A stretch of 64,000 bases of DNA from Arthrobacter ipis (GTDB lineage Bacteria > Actinomycetota > Actinomycetes > Actinomycetales > Micrococcaceae), in contig NZ_JAAOXD010000001.1 of NCBI RefSeq assembly GCF_014694315.1, positions 229,854 to 293,853 on the forward strand, written 5' to 3'. Position numbers and translations under genes: made by a program. Shown in pieces: positions 34,696-45,987 of this stretch; the stretch's first letter is position 1, and each line of letters opens with the position of its first letter. Below the pieces are notes generated by a model. The model did no database searches, was not told the origin of the DNA, and was given only the letters and a program-made list of their open reading frames with translations.

Positions 34696-35208
34696 ATGAG
34701 CCGCCACACACTGTCCGTTCTGGTCGAAGACAAGCCCGGTGTGCTGACCCGCGTGGCCAGCCTTTTCGCCCGCCGCGCCTTCAACATCAATTCCCTGGCC
34801 GTCGGCCCGACGGAAGTTCCGGGCATCTCCCGGATGACCGTCGTCGTCAACGCCGACGGTGACCTGATCGAACAGGTCACCAAGCAGTTGAACAAGCTGA
34901 TCAACGTGATCAAGATTGTTGAACTGACTTCCGAATCTTCCGTACAGCGCGACCACATCCTGGTCAAGGTACGTGCGGATGCCGCAACTCGTCTGCAGGT
35001 GACCCAGGCTGCAGACCTGTTCCGCGCTTCAGTGGTCGACGTCTCCACCGACTCGGTGGTCATTGAAGCAACTGGCCACCCCGAAAAGCTCACGGCACTG
35101 CTCTCAGTGCTGGAGCCCTTCGGTATCCGCGAAATTGTGCAGTCCGGCACCTTGGCCGTTGGACGGGGATCCCGCTCCATGAGTGATCGGGCCCTGCGCT
35201 CCGCCTAG
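34696..35208 (+). CDS. ilvN: Acetolactate synthase, small (regulatory) subunit
   Basis: 170 residues. An N-terminal ACT domain (HTLSVLVEDKPGVLTRVASLFARRAFNINSLAVG) binds valine for feedback inhibition, and the C-terminal domain (KVRADAATRLQVTQAADLFRASVVDVS) activates IlvB. It follows ilvB with a two-base gap, so subunit production is coupled. Confidence 0.96.
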   Translation: MSRHTLSVLVEDKPGVLTRVASLFARRAFNINSLAVGPTEVPGISRMTVVVNADGDLIEQVTKQLNKLINVIKIVELTSESSVQRDHILVKVRADAATRLQVTQAADLFRASVVDVSTDSVVIEATGHPEKLTALLSVLEPFGIREIVQSGTLAVGRGSRSMSDRALRSA

Positions 35209-36321
<1,113 letters not shown>

Positions 36322-36348
36322 GGCTGAGCCCTTCAAGGCATGGCAGTG

Positions 36349-36387
36349 AGGCCGGGTTCACACTTAACAATGTGAGCCCGGCCTTTC
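36349..36387 (+). terminator. Intrinsic terminator of the ilvBNC operon
   Basis: Arms AGGCCGGGTTCACA (36349-36362) and TGTGAGCCCGGCCT (36371-36384) pair with one G-T wobble, followed by TTTCC. It lies about 27 bases past the ilvC stop. Confidence 0.8.
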
Positions 36388-36395
36388 CGTACGCC

Positions 36396-36401
36396 TAGAC
36401 T
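36396..36401 (+). promoter_or_regulatory. -10 element of the serA promoter
   Basis: TAGACT, identical to the ilvD -10 box, stands just after the ilvC terminator and about 37 bases before the serA start. A weak TGAGCC at 36373-36378 has the right spacing for a -35 box. Here the leader carries a ribosome site (AGAGGA). Confidence 0.45.
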
Positions 36402-36438
36402 TTATGTACCCCCAGGACTTCAACGCAGAGGATCAGCT

Positions 36439-38028
36439 GTGTCAAAACCCGTAGTATTGCTTGCCGAAGAACTTTCGCCCGCCACCATCGAGGCCCTTGG
36501 CCCGGATTTTGAAATCCGCCAGACGGACGGCGCCGATCGTTCCCAGCTGCTCTCTGCCATCGAGGACGTTGACGCAATCCTGGTCCGCTCCGCCACGAAG
36601 GTGGACGCCGAGGCCATTGCCGCCGCGAAGAACCTGAAGGTCATCGCCCGCGCAGGCGTCGGCCTGGACAACGTGGACATCAAGGCTGCCACCCAGGCCG
36701 GTGTCATGGTGGTCAACGCCCCGACGTCGAACATCGTTTCCGCCGCGGAACTGACCGTTGGCCACATCCTGAGCCTGGCCCGCCACATCCCGCAGGCCAG
36801 CGCCGCCCTGAAGGACGGCGAGTGGAAGCGCTCCAAGTACACCGGCATCGAACTCTTCGAGAAGAAGATCGGCATCATCGGCCTGGGCCGCATCGGCGCC
36901 CTGGTCGCTGCCCGCCTTCAAGGCTTCGACACCGAGATCCTCGCGTTCGACCCCTACATCACCTCGGCCCGGGCCGCCCAGCTCGGCGTGAAGCTCGTCA
37001 CCCTGGACGAGCTGCTGGCGCAGTCTGACTTCATTACCATCCACATGCCAAAGACGCCGGAAACGGTCGGCATGCTCGGCGCCGAAGCCTTCAAGAAAAT
37101 GAAGAGCACGGCTTACGTGGTCAACGTGGCCCGCGGCGGCCTCGTGGACGAGGAAGCCCTCTACACCGCGCTGCAGGACCGCCAGATTGCCGGTGCAGCC
37201 GTGGACGTGTTCGTCCAGGAGCCCAGCACCGACCTGCCGTTCTTCAAGCTGGACAATGTTGTAGTCACCCCTCACCTGGGCGCGTCAACCGACGAGGCAC
37301 AGGAAAAGGCCGGCGTCTCCGTCGCGAAGTCAGTCCGCCTCGCCCTCGCAGGGGAACTGGTTCCGGACGCCGTGAACGTTGCCGGCGGCCTGATCGCCCC
37401 CGACGTCCGCCCGGGCATCCCGCTGATCGAGAAGCTGGGCCGCATCTTCACGGCGCTGACCCACGCCTCGGTGACCCAGATCGACGTCGAGGTTTCCGGC
37501 GAAATCGCCGCGCTTGACGTCAAGGTCCTGGAGCTCGCCGCCCTCAAGGGGGTCTTCGCCGACGTCGTCACCGAGCAGGTGTCCTACGTCAACGCCCCCG
37601 TGATCGCTGAGCAGCGCGGCATTAACGTCCGCCTCATCACCACCCCTGAGGCCGAGGACTACCGCAACGTACTGACGCTGCGCGGCGCCCTGAGCGACGG
37701 TGCCCAGATCTCCGTGTCCGGCACCCTGACCGGACCCAAGCAGGTGCAGAAGCTCGTCGGCGTGAACGGCTACGACGTCGAGATCCCCATCAGTGAGCAC
37801 CTCGTGGTGGTCTCCTACGCTGACCGTCCCGGCGTCATCGGCACCATCGGCCACATCCTGGGCATGAACAACATCAACATCGGTGGCATGCAGGTGGCAC
37901 GGAACGCGGAGGGCGGCCAGGTCCTGGCCCTGCTCACCATCGACAGCTCCGTCCCGCAGCAGGTGCTGGACGCCATCAAGGCCGGGATCGGTGCCGAGAT
38001 GGTGCGCGAAGTGGACCTCGAGGACTAG
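36439..38028 (+). CDS. serA: D-3-phosphoglycerate dehydrogenase
   Basis: 529 residues, the long actinobacterial type. The NAD-binding domain has GIIGLGRIGALVAARL near residue 150, VNVARGGLVDEEAL with the catalytic Arg near 230 and HLGASTDEAQ with the catalytic His near 280. An allosteric substrate-binding domain and a C-terminal ACT domain (VVVSYADRPGVIGTIGHILGMNNINIGGMQV) follow. Serine presumably feeds back through the ACT domain. It starts at GTG 36439 and follows the ilvBNC terminator with its own promoter. Confidence 0.96.
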   Translation: MSKPVVLLAEELSPATIEALGPDFEIRQTDGADRSQLLSAIEDVDAILVRSATKVDAEAIAAAKNLKVIARAGVGLDNVDIKAATQAGVMVVNAPTSNIVSAAELTVGHILSLARHIPQASAALKDGEWKRSKYTGIELFEKKIGIIGLGRIGALVAARLQGFDTEILAFDPYITSARAAQLGVKLVTLDELLAQSDFITIHMPKTPETVGMLGAEAFKKMKSTAYVVNVARGGLVDEEALYTALQDRQIAGAAVDVFVQEPSTDLPFFKLDNVVVTPHLGASTDEAQEKAGVSVAKSVRLALAGELVPDAVNVAGGLIAPDVRPGIPLIEKLGRIFTALTHASVTQIDVEVSGEIAALDVKVLELAALKGVFADVVTEQVSYVNAPVIAEQRGINVRLITTPEAEDYRNVLTLRGALSDGAQISVSGTLTGPKQVQKLVGVNGYDVEIPISEHLVVVSYADRPGVIGTIGHILGMNNINIGGMQVARNAEGGQVLALLTIDSSVPQQVLDAIKAGIGAEMVREVDLED

Positions 38029-38128
38029 TCCGAGGAACACCGGCCGGCAACGGCCAGGTCCCCCAACGCGGGGTGAACTCCTTGTCCCCTGGAGTCCACT
38101 CCGGCCAAGTATGATTGGCCGGTCTGCT

Positions 38129-38134
38129 TACAAT
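38129..38134 (+). promoter_or_regulatory. -10 element in the gap before the ABC exporter
   Basis: TACAAT is a near-consensus -10 box, about 128 bases before the permease start. It lies between the arms of a 9-base inverted repeat, ATTGGCCGG (38114-38122) and CCGGCCAAT (38169-38177), followed by ACTTTTT. The repeat may end the serA transcript or regulate the exporter. No riboswitch fold was recognised in this 234-base gap. Confidence 0.4.
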
Positions 38135-38262
38135 AGCTAGGTTCGAATTTAAGGATCCAGCCGGCAGGCCGGCCAATACTTTTTGCACGCCCGCAAGGGA
38201 CACCCCCACATTTTCTGCGGTCATCGTGGCGTGCGCACGCAATCCAGGTTTCAGGGAGTCCA

Positions 38263-41058
38263 ATGAACGCCGTCCAGAGGTTCATCAGAAGCAAAGTGCT
38301 TTTGCTGACCGCTGCAATTCTGATCTTCGCCATGTGCCTGTCAGTCCTCGTCCAGACCCAGTCGCAGGCAGCGCTGAACCGGACCGTGGACCAGAACTCG
38401 CGCGGGCTCTACGACATCCTGGTCCAGGCCAAGGCGGGCTCGGACGGTTCGCTCATGCAGCCCGAGATTGCCACGGGGCAGGGCGGCATCAGCTTCGACC
38501 AGCTGCAGAAGATCCGCGATCTGTCCGGCACCTCCGTTGCCGCGCCCATCAGCCTCGTTTCGCGCGTGACGCAAAACCTCGAGACGCCGCGCCTGGAAGC
38601 CATGGACTACCTGGGCTTCAACGCCGGACTCGTCGGCACCGCGACGGCGGGGCAGCCCGGCGGCACCGATCCCGGCAAATGGCCGGCAGCCCAGTCCGTG
38701 CTCAGCGACACGCCCAAGAAGTACCGCCTGACGGCCAGCGCCACGAGCTCCGACGGATCTTCGCAGCACACCCTTTTCAAGTCCACTGCCGAGGGCGCTC
38801 TCGGCAAGGGCAAGCTCGTGGAGCAGCAGGTCGAGGGAGGCAACAGCATCCAGATCGCCGGTCCCGAAGGCGAGACCGGGATCAAGTTCCCGGCCCCGGC
38901 TGGCGGCTCCGAGCACAATCTGTTTAACCTCACGGTTGCCCTGCCCATGGCACCGGAGGTAACGGAGTCCGTGGTCGCCGTCGACCCCGTTTCCGAGCGT
39001 GCCCTGCTGGGCACCTCCGGTGACTTCCTGGCGCCGCTGGAGAAGGCACCGCCGGCCGACGCCCGCAGCGCCGAGGCGGTTGGCCAGCACCTGGAGAGCC
39101 TCTTCACCACCGGCATCGGCATGAAGGAACTCGAGGAAGGCCCTGACTTCCTTGGCGTGAAGCTCAAGTACTGGGCGCCCATCATGACCCAGTACCAGCA
39201 GGCCAAGCGCAACGGACAGCTCACCGAGGATTCCAAGGCCATCCCGCTGATCGTGCGTTCCGGCACGTCGGTTGACCTGAAGTACTCCGTGAAAATCGAG
39301 GAGATCGACGACTCCGGAAACGTAGTCAAGGAGGTCGGCACGGCTGAGCGCTCCCTGGACAAGGACTACCTGCCGTTCGTCTCCAAGTCTCCCTTCGCGC
39401 TGTCCTGGCCCGGGTCCACGGACTACTCCAAGCTGCTGGGCAACTCGGCGAACTTCAGCCGCGGCCTCTACAGCCCCGCCACCTGGAGCACCAACTTCGC
39501 CTCCGCCCCCAAGTACAGCGACGGCTCCACCGCAGGCAACGGTGCCGAGGACAAGACCGCCACTCCGGGCGAGTGGGTCACCGTGAACCGCCTGCCGGAG
39601 AAGAGCGCCAATGGCGAGGCCGTGGACCAGACCCAGCGCAATCCCGTTGACGAGCGCTCCTACCGGGAGAACCTGGAAACGGGCAAGAAGCTGGCTACCC
39701 CGCTCGCCATGGTCTACGGCACCTTCGATCCCGCCGCCGTCCAGGAAGCGGCCGGGGACGTCAACCGGCTTCCACTCGGCGGCTACGATCCCACGCCCAT
39801 GACGCTGAGCAAGGATGCGCAGGGCAAGGACGTTGCGGACACGGCGCTCAAGCCTTCCCTGAGCGCCACCGGACTCGTCAGTCAGTCGGCCGGCGCCATC
39901 ACCGACTACTACGGCCTGGCCGCTGCCCGCGGCTACGAGAAGAACGCATCCGTCATCGACGCCGTCCGCGTGCGGGCCAGCGCCGCCGGCAGCTGGAAGC
40001 AGGTCCAGCCTGAGGTGGACAAGCTGGCCACCGAGATCCGGGACATGGGTCTTGAAGCCACCGTTGTGGCCGGTTCTGCCCGCGAGGACGCCAACATCTT
40101 CGTTCCCGGCTACTCCAAGGACGACGCCGGCAAGGAGTCCGCCCTTGGAACTGTCCAGCAGTCGTGGGTCAGGCAGAACGCGGCCGACGCCGTTGCCGGC
40201 TCGCTGACGGCGACGAACCTGACGCTGCTGTTCCTCACGCTCTGCGGTGCCGCGCTGCTGACCGGCGCCTCGACCGTCAGCTACGTGCGGCTGCGCCGCA
40301 GCGAAGCCGGCACGCTGCGCGCCATGGGCTGGACCCAGCGCCGCATCCGGTCCTGGGTGCTGGAGGAGTTTGCCGTCGGCGCCGGGCTGCTGGCCGTGGC
40401 CGGAATAGTGCTCAGCCTCCTTAGCTGGAACATCGCCACCGCCATCGTCTCGGCGTCCGTGCTGGCCCTGTACCTGGGCGCGGCCTTTTTCGCCGCCCAG
40501 CAGCTGCGCCACCGCGAGGTGGTCGACCAGGAGCCGCAGCACGACGAAAAGCTCATTGCCGTCGATTCACCGCTGACCTTCGCGAACCGGCAGCTGGGCA
40601 CCCACCGCTTCAACGCCATCTCGCTGGCCGTTGCCGTTGGCGTGTTCGGCTCGGCAGTTGGCGGCCTGATCGCCCTGCTGATTGACATTCCGCGGGCCGC
40701 CGGCGCCAGTGCGCTCAGCGGCCTGGCGGCCGCCAGCGTGGCCCTGCCGAGCATCATCCTCGGCGTGTCCGGCGTGGCGGTTGGGCTCTTGCTCACACTG
40801 GTCACCGGGCGGTTCGAGCTGAAGGCCAAGCGGCGGTACCTCGGCACGCTGCAGGCGATGGGCTGGAACCCCGACATGCTGGGCCAGGTCCGCTTCTTCG
40901 AAAACGCCCTGGTGGGCGCGGTTGCCGTCCCGCTGGGTATCCTCGGCGCCCTGGGCATCGGCCTTGTTCTTGCCCCCTACGCCGCGCTGTGGGCCGCCGT
41001 GGCCGGGCTCGTGGCTGTTCTCTGCTGGATTCCGATTGCAACGAAAGTGGTCAAATGA
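38263..41058 (+). CDS. FtsX-like ABC transporter permease
   Basis: 931 residues. An N-terminal helix (VLLLTAAILIFAMCLSVLVQ) is followed by an extracytoplasmic domain of about 600 residues and then helices typical of MacB/FtsX permeases (SLTATNLTLLFLTLCGAALLTGASTVSYVRLRRSEAGTLRAMGWTQRRIRSWVLEE and, near the end, LGTLQAMGWNPDMLGQVRFFENALVGAVAV). The two RAMGW/QAMGW coupling segments would contact the ATPase. Such systems export lipoproteins, peptides or signals, or sense envelope stress. The large outer domain has no recognised motif. The stop overlaps the ATPase start by ATGA. Confidence 0.85.
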   Translation: MNAVQRFIRSKVLLLTAAILIFAMCLSVLVQTQSQAALNRTVDQNSRGLYDILVQAKAGSDGSLMQPEIATGQGGISFDQLQKIRDLSGTSVAAPISLVSRVTQNLETPRLEAMDYLGFNAGLVGTATAGQPGGTDPGKWPAAQSVLSDTPKKYRLTASATSSDGSSQHTLFKSTAEGALGKGKLVEQQVEGGNSIQIAGPEGETGIKFPAPAGGSEHNLFNLTVALPMAPEVTESVVAVDPVSERALLGTSGDFLAPLEKAPPADARSAEAVGQHLESLFTTGIGMKELEEGPDFLGVKLKYWAPIMTQYQQAKRNGQLTEDSKAIPLIVRSGTSVDLKYSVKIEEIDDSGNVVKEVGTAERSLDKDYLPFVSKSPFALSWPGSTDYSKLLGNSANFSRGLYSPATWSTNFASAPKYSDGSTAGNGAEDKTATPGEWVTVNRLPEKSANGEAVDQTQRNPVDERSYRENLETGKKLATPLAMVYGTFDPAAVQEAAGDVNRLPLGGYDPTPMTLSKDAQGKDVADTALKPSLSATGLVSQSAGAITDYYGLAAARGYEKNASVIDAVRVRASAAGSWKQVQPEVDKLATEIRDMGLEATVVAGSAREDANIFVPGYSKDDAGKESALGTVQQSWVRQNAADAVAGSLTATNLTLLFLTLCGAALLTGASTVSYVRLRRSEAGTLRAMGWTQRRIRSWVLEEFAVGAGLLAVAGIVLSLLSWNIATAIVSASVLALYLGAAFFAAQQLRHREVVDQEPQHDEKLIAVDSPLTFANRQLGTHRFNAISLAVAVGVFGSAVGGLIALLIDIPRAAGASALSGLAAASVALPSIILGVSGVAVGLLLTLVTGRFELKAKRRYLGTLQAMGWNPDMLGQVRFFENALVGAVAVPLGILGALGIGLVLAPYAALWAAVAGLVAVLCWIPIATKVVK

Positions 41059-41810
41059 CTAACGACCTGAACCTTCGCCGCGTGCGCGGGAACAATGAGG
41101 CTGTAACCCCGGTCCAGACCCGGGCCAACACCATCGTGAAGGAAGCCGACCACGCCACCCCGCTGGAGCTGAGCAACATCACCATCCGCTACGGCGGGGG
41201 CAAGAACGGCTCCGACGCCGTCAGCGTCGTGGAGGGCTTCGACCTCACCCTGAACGCTGGGGAGATGCACTGCGTGGCGGGCCGCAGCGGCTCGGGCAAG
41301 ACCAGCATCCTGACCGTCGGAGCGGGCCTGACCCTGCCGACGTCGGGCCGGGTGCTGTGGGAGGGCGATTCGCTCGAAACCATGAGCGACGACGAGATCG
41401 CAGACCGCCGCCGTGCCCTGATCGGCTATGTTGACCAGGGCGGTGCCCTGATCGACGGCATGAGCGCGCTTGAGAACGTGCTCCTGCCGGCGGTTCCGGA
41501 CGGCGAGGTGGAGCAGCGGCGTGAGATGGCCAAGGACCTGCTGGACCTCGTGGGCCTCGGCCGCCGCATGCGGCACCGTCCCGAGCAGCTCTCCGGCGGT
41601 GAACGCCAGCGCGTCGCCATCGCCCGCGCCCTGATCCTTGGCACCCGCGTCCTGGTGGTGGACGAGCCCACGGCCAGCCTGGACCGGGCCTCCGCCAACC
41701 GGATCATCAGTATCCTCAAGGACACAACCTCTGACGGCATTGCAGTCCTCGTGGCGTCACATGACCACGAACTGGTCCGGCTCAGCGATACGCTGACCGA
41801 ACTGATCTAG
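41055..41810 (+). CDS. ABC transporter ATP-binding protein (MacB/LolD-like)
   Basis: 251 residues. Walker [10 protein letters not shown] is near residue 76, signature [15 protein letters not shown] near 179 and Walker [12 protein letters not shown] near 200, with the switch ASHDHELV near 240. An N-terminal extension of about 35 residues precedes the domain. It overlaps the FtsX-like permease by 4 bases and forms an exporter with it. The substrate is not predicted. Confidence 0.9.
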   Translation: MTNDLNLRRVRGNNEAVTPVQTRANTIVKEADHATPLELSNITIRYGGGKNGSDAVSVVEGFDLTLNAGEMHCVAGRSGSGKTSILTVGAGLTLPTSGRVLWEGDSLETMSDDEIADRRRALIGYVDQGGALIDGMSALENVLLPAVPDGEVEQRREMAKDLLDLVGLGRRMRHRPEQLSGGERQRVAIARALILGTRVLVVDEPTASLDRASANRIISILKDTTSDGIAVLVASHDHELVRLSDTLTELI

Positions 41811-41844
41811 CTCCATCCCTCCGCATAAAGGTAACGTTCCGCCC

Positions 41845-43404
41845 GTGACTTCCTCAGACAAGAGCCCCTTCTACATCACTACGGCCATCACCTACCCGAA
41901 CGGCGTGCCTCACATCGGCCACGCCTACGAGTACATCGCCACGGATGCGATGGCCCGGTTCAAGCGGCTCGACGGCTATGACGTGAAGTTCCTGACCGGC
42001 ACTGACGAGCACGGGCTGAAGATCGCGCAGGCAGCGGAGAAGGAAGGCGTCTCGCCCAAGGAACTGGTGGACCGGAACGCGGAAATCTACAAGGCCGCGC
42101 ACGCCGCCCTCGGTATCAGCTACGACCGGTTCATCCGCACCACGGACGCGGACCACTACACCGCCTCGCAGGCCATCTGGAAGAAGATGGAAGCCAACGG
42201 GGACATCTACCTGTCCAAGTACGAGGGCTGGTACTCCGTGCGGGACGAGGCCTACTACGGTGAAGACGACACCGTGGTGAAGGAGGACGGCGCCCGGTAC
42301 ACCAAGGAGACCGACACTCCGGTGACCTGGACCGCCGAGGAAAGCTACTTCTTCCGGCTGTCCGCCTACCAGGACAAGCTGCTGGCCCTGTACGAGGCAC
42401 AGCCGGAGTTCGGCGCGCCGCAGTCCCGGTTCAACGAGGTCATCAGCTTCGTCAAGCGCGGCCTCGAAGACCTGTCTATCAGCCGCACCACCTTCGACTG
42501 GGGCGTGCCCGTCCCCGGCGACGAAAAGCACGTCATGTACGTGTGGGTGGACGCGCTGACCAACTACCTCACCGGCGCAGGTTACCCGGACGTGGAATCC
42601 GAGTCGTTCAAGCGGTACTGGCCCGCCGATGTCCACATCATCGGCAAGGACATCTCCCGGTTCCACGCCATCTACTGGCCGGCCTTCCTCATGAGCGCGG
42701 GCCTCGAGCTGCCCAAGCGGGTGATGATCCACGGGTTCCTGCACAACAACGGCGTCAAGATGTCCAAGTCCCTCGGCAACGTCGTTGCCCCGGCGGACTT
42801 CGTGGCCCAGTACGGCCTGGACCAGGTCCGCTTCTTCTTCCTGCGCGAGGTTCCGTTCGGCGCGGACGGCAGCTACAACCACGAGGCCATCGTCGGCCGG
42901 ATGAACTCGGACCTGGCGAACAACTTCGGAAACCTGGCGCAGCGCTCACTGTCCATGGTGGCCAAGAACTGCGAGGGCCGGGTACCCGTGCCGGGCGCGT
43001 TCAGCGACGCAGACACCGCCATCCTGGGTCAGGCGAACGCGCTGCTGGAGCAGGCACGTGCGGCCTTCGAAAAGCAGGAGTTCAGCCGCGCGCTCGAGGC
43101 GATCTGGACTGTACTGGGGGACACCAACGCGTACTTCGCCGAGCAGGCACCCTGGGTGCTGCGGAAGACCGACGTCGAACGCATGCAGACGGTGCTGTAC
43201 GTGACCCTCGAGGTGTTGCGCATCGTCTCGGTCCTCGCCCAGCCGGTCATGCCCACTGCCACCGCCGCCCTGCTCGGCTACCTCGGCCAGCCGGAAGGGG
43301 CGGCCCGGGAATTCTCGGCCCTCGCGACGCCGATCGTCGCGGGCACCGACCTGCCCGCCCCCGCGCCGGTTTTCCCGAAGTACGAGGAACCCGCGGACGC
43401 GTAG
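41845..43404 (+). CDS. metG: Methionyl-tRNA synthetase
   Basis: 519 residues, the length of the mycobacterial short form without the C-terminal dimerisation domain. The HIGH motif is PHIGHAY at residues 22-28, and KMSKS is near 304-308 in [11 protein letters not shown]. It starts at GTG 41845, after a weak AAAGG. A strong terminator follows. Confidence 0.97.
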   Translation: MTSSDKSPFYITTAITYPNGVPHIGHAYEYIATDAMARFKRLDGYDVKFLTGTDEHGLKIAQAAEKEGVSPKELVDRNAEIYKAAHAALGISYDRFIRTTDADHYTASQAIWKKMEANGDIYLSKYEGWYSVRDEAYYGEDDTVVKEDGARYTKETDTPVTWTAEESYFFRLSAYQDKLLALYEAQPEFGAPQSRFNEVISFVKRGLEDLSISRTTFDWGVPVPGDEKHVMYVWVDALTNYLTGAGYPDVESESFKRYWPADVHIIGKDISRFHAIYWPAFLMSAGLELPKRVMIHGFLHNNGVKMSKSLGNVVAPADFVAQYGLDQVRFFFLREVPFGADGSYNHEAIVGRMNSDLANNFGNLAQRSLSMVAKNCEGRVPVPGAFSDADTAILGQANALLEQARAAFEKQEFSRALEAIWTVLGDTNAYFAEQAPWVLRKTDVERMQTVLYVTLEVLRIVSVLAQPVMPTATAALLGYLGQPEGAAREFSALATPIVAGTDLPAPAPVFPKYEEPADA

Positions 43405-43436
43405 GACGCCTCCTCACGTCCTGCAGGTTTTACCCC

Positions 43437-43480
43437 AACGCTTCCTCACTTTCCTAAAGAAAGTGAGGAAGCGTTTGTGT
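43437..43480 (+). terminator. Intrinsic terminator of metG
   Basis: A perfect 17-base stem (AACGCTTCCTCACTTTC at 43437-43453 and complement at 43459-43475) with a 5-base loop and TTGTGTTT after it. The stem is AT-rich for this genome and unusually perfect. Confidence 0.85.
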
Positions 43481-43523
43481 TTGGGCGGCGAAAGCTGAGG
43501 GCGGGTCTCGTCCCGGTGACCGA

Positions 43524-43567
43524 ATGGTGAGACGGCTTGACCAGAATGTGGATGGTTTGGCTACCCT
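43524..43567 (+). promoter_or_regulatory. leuB promoter with TGAGAYG half-site
   Basis: ATGGTGAGACGG (43524-43535) stands directly before the -35 box TTGACC (43537-43542). The -10 box TACCCT (43562-43567) ends six bases before the leuB ATG, which suggests a leaderless or near-leaderless transcript. The half-site matches those at ilvB and leuC, so an IclR-type regulator could occlude or activate this promoter. Confidence 0.5.
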
Positions 43568-43573
43568 GAAAAG

Positions 43574-44626
43574 ATGAGCGCATCTACCATCAACCTCGCT
43601 GTCATCCCGGGCGACGGCATTGGCCCGGAGGTCATCGCCGAAGCCCTGAAGGTTCTCGAAAAGGTCGTCGCCGCCGAAGGCGTCACCCTTGACCAGACCC
43701 ACTACAAGCTCGGTGCCCAGCACTGGCTGGAGAGCGGCGAGACCCTTCCGGAGGCTGTCCTCGAGGACCTGAAGTCGCGCGACGCCATCCTCTTCGGTGC
43801 CATCGGTGCAGCGCCGGGGGACACCCGCATCCCGTCCGGGCTGATCGAACGCGAACTGCTCCTCAAGCTGCGCTTCAGCCTTGACCACTACGTCAACCTG
43901 CGCCCCTCACGGCTCTACGGCACGGTGGGCAGCCCGCTGGCTGAACCGGGCAACATCGATTTCATTGTTGTCCGTGAAGGGACCGAGGGTCCCTACGTGG
44001 GCAACGGCGGCACCCTGCGCGCCGGCACGCCGCACGAGGTGGCCACCGAGGTTTCCCTGAACACTGCACACGGCGTGGAGCGCGTCGTCCGGGATGCCTT
44101 CCGGCGTGCCAACGAGCGTCCGCGCAAGAAGCTGACCCTGGTCCACAAGCACAACGTGCTGGTCTTTGCCGGCCACCTGTGGAAGCGCACCGTCGAGGCC
44201 GTGGCCAAGGAATTCCCCGAGGTCACCCACGACTACCTGCACATCGATGCCGCGACCATCTTCATGGTCACCGATCCCGCCCGCTTCGACGTCATCGTCA
44301 CCGACAACCTCTTCGGCGACATCATTACCGACCTTGCTGCCGCCATCACCGGCGGAATCGGACTGGCGGCCTCGGGCAACATCAACATGGACCGCACGGC
44401 GCCGTCCATGTTCGAACCGGTCCACGGTTCCGCACCCGACATTGCCGGCCAGCAGAAGGCGGACCCCACCGCGGCAATCCTGTCCGCAGCCCTCCTCCTG
44501 GACCACCTGGGCTACCCCGATGCTGCCCGGAAGATCGAGTCCGCGGTGGTGGCCGACGTCGAAAGCCGCAACGGCGAAGTGCGCAGCACAAGCGCCATCG
44601 GTGACGCCATTGCGGCGGCAGTTTAG
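43574..44626 (+). CDS. leuB: 3-isopropylmalate dehydrogenase
   Basis: 350 residues. It oxidatively decarboxylates 3-isopropylmalate with NAD+ in leucine synthesis. [19 protein letters not shown] is near residue 8, RSPLEARN-type substrate arginines lie in [19 protein letters not shown] near 100, and [26 protein letters not shown] near 240 holds the metal-binding Asp residues. TACCCT ends six bases upstream of the ATG. It is separate from leuCD, which lies 14 kb away, but shares a promoter motif with it. Confidence 0.96.
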   Translation: MSASTINLAVIPGDGIGPEVIAEALKVLEKVVAAEGVTLDQTHYKLGAQHWLESGETLPEAVLEDLKSRDAILFGAIGAAPGDTRIPSGLIERELLLKLRFSLDHYVNLRPSRLYGTVGSPLAEPGNIDFIVVREGTEGPYVGNGGTLRAGTPHEVATEVSLNTAHGVERVVRDAFRRANERPRKKLTLVHKHNVLVFAGHLWKRTVEAVAKEFPEVTHDYLHIDAATIFMVTDPARFDVIVTDNLFGDIITDLAAAITGGIGLAASGNINMDRTAPSMFEPVHGSAPDIAGQQKADPTAAILSAALLLDHLGYPDAARKIESAVVADVESRNGEVRSTSAIGDAIAAAV

Positions 44627-44726
44627 CGTCCGCCAGCAGGCGTAAGCTTGACCTGAATTACCAATCGCTGCCGTGGTCCGATGCTGAACCACGTTCAGAT
44701 GCCAGGCAGCCGACCGTGGAGGAACC

Positions 44727-45839
44727 ATGACTCAGACTGCCCATGGCGTCGAATTCACCCAGCAGCCCTCGGCCACCCCGAAGTCTGCTGAGGAGCGTGC
44801 AGCCATCCTGGCGAACCCAGGCTTTGGCGACCACTTCACCGACCACACTGCGATTGTTGACTACACGGTCGACGCCAGCGGCCAAGGCGGATGGCATGAT
44901 GCGCGGATCGAGGCCTACGGGCCGATCATGCTGGACCCGTCGGCCGCTGTGCTGCACTACGGGCAGGAGATCTTCGAGGGACTGAAGGCCTACCGTCACC
45001 CTGACGGCTCCATCTGGAGCTTCCGGCCTGAGGCCAACGCCGCGCGGATGAACAAGTCCGCCCGCCGGCTGGCGCTTCCGGAGCTTCCGGCCGAATACTT
45101 CCTCGGCGCCATCCGCGAACTTGTGGCGGCGGACAAGGAATGGGTTCCTTCCGGTGACGGCGAGGCCCTGTACCTGCGCCCGTTCATGATCGCCACCGAG
45201 GCATTCCTGGGCGTGCGGGCAGCGCGTGAGGTGTCTTTCCGCGTCATTGCCTCGCCTGCCGGAAACTACTTCGGCGGCGAGCTCAAGCCCATTTCGATCT
45301 GGATTTCCCGCGAGTACGCCCGGGCAGGCCGGGGCGGCACAGGCGCTGCAAAGTGCGGCGGCAACTACGCCGCCTCGCTCATCGCGCAGCAGGAAGCCGA
45401 GGCGAACGGCTGCAAGCAGGTGCTGTTCCTGGACCAGTTTAACGACAACGCGGTTGAGGAACTGGGCGGAATGAACGTCTTCTTCGTTCTGAAGGACGGC
45501 TCGCTGGTGACGCCCGCGCTGAGCGGCACCATCCTCGAGGGCGTGACCCGCTCCTCGATCATGCAGGTCGCCAAGGACATGGGCCGTGCGGTGACCGAGC
45601 GGAAGATCACCCTGGATGAGTGGCGCGACGGCGTTGCCTCCGGCGACATCGCCGAGGTCTTCGCCTGTGGCACCGCCGCGGTCATCACGCCCATCGGCGT
45701 TCTCAAGGACGCCACGGAGTACATCGGCTCCGAGGACGCAAAGGCAGGCGAGACCACCATGGCCATCCGGAAGCAGCTGCTCGGCATCCAGACCGGCGCC
45801 GTCGCGGACACCCACGGGTGGCTGACCCGGCTCGCCTGA
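44727..45839 (+). CDS. ilvE: Branched-chain amino acid aminotransferase
   Basis: 370 residues. A fold-type IV PLP enzyme that makes valine, leucine and isoleucine from their keto acids and glutamate. The PLP lysine is Lys209 in GTGAAKCGGNYAAS. YGQEIFEGLKAYR near residue 75 and EVFACGTAAVITPIG near 310 bind substrate and phosphate. GGAGGAACC precedes the ATG. It lies 100 bases after leuB. Confidence 0.96.
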   Translation: MTQTAHGVEFTQQPSATPKSAEERAAILANPGFGDHFTDHTAIVDYTVDASGQGGWHDARIEAYGPIMLDPSAAVLHYGQEIFEGLKAYRHPDGSIWSFRPEANAARMNKSARRLALPELPAEYFLGAIRELVAADKEWVPSGDGEALYLRPFMIATEAFLGVRAAREVSFRVIASPAGNYFGGELKPISIWISREYARAGRGGTGAAKCGGNYAASLIAQQEAEANGCKQVLFLDQFNDNAVEELGGMNVFFVLKDGSLVTPALSGTILEGVTRSSIMQVAKDMGRAVTERKITLDEWRDGVASGDIAEVFACGTAAVITPIGVLKDATEYIGSEDAKAGETTMAIRKQLLGIQTGAVADTHGWLTRLA

Positions 45840-45926
45840 GCCTTCGGCCAGATAATTTCAAAGCGTACGACGGCGGGTGGCCGGCTGGGGTGTTTCGGCA
45901 GCCCACCGGCCGCCCGCCGTCGTACT

Positions 45927-45954
45927 GCTGCTGCTGTTGTGCTGCTGCTGTTGT
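45927..45954. repeat. 14-bp tandem repeat before the hydrolase gene
   Basis: GCTGCTGCTGTTGT occurs twice in direct tandem (45927-45940, 45941-45954), with GCT starting a third unit. It lies in the 148-base gap between ilvE and the metallo-beta-lactamase-fold gene. If translated in the downstream frame it would encode Leu and Cys runs, but the gene starts later at 45988. Confidence 0.85.
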
Positions 45955-45987
45955 GCTCCCGGTGGTCGCTGTTGCCGGGATGGCAGA

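Noticed and set aside
38029..38262. Possible riboswitch between serA and the ABC exporter
   Set aside because: The gap has inverted repeats and a -10 box but no pattern I recognise as a known riboswitch class.
38115..38927. 270-codon plus-strand frame overlapping the start of the FtsX-like gene
   Set aside because: It lies out of frame with the permease and its product is Arg-rich without motifs, so it is a shadow frame.
41811..41844. Possible T-box or other leader control of metG
   Set aside because: Only 34 bases separate it from the upstream gene, too short for such an element.
45877..45987. Upstream extension of the metallo-beta-lactamase-fold gene encoding runs of Leu and Cys
   Set aside because: The runs come from the 14-bp tandem repeat read in frame. 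The family similarity begins after ATG 45988.
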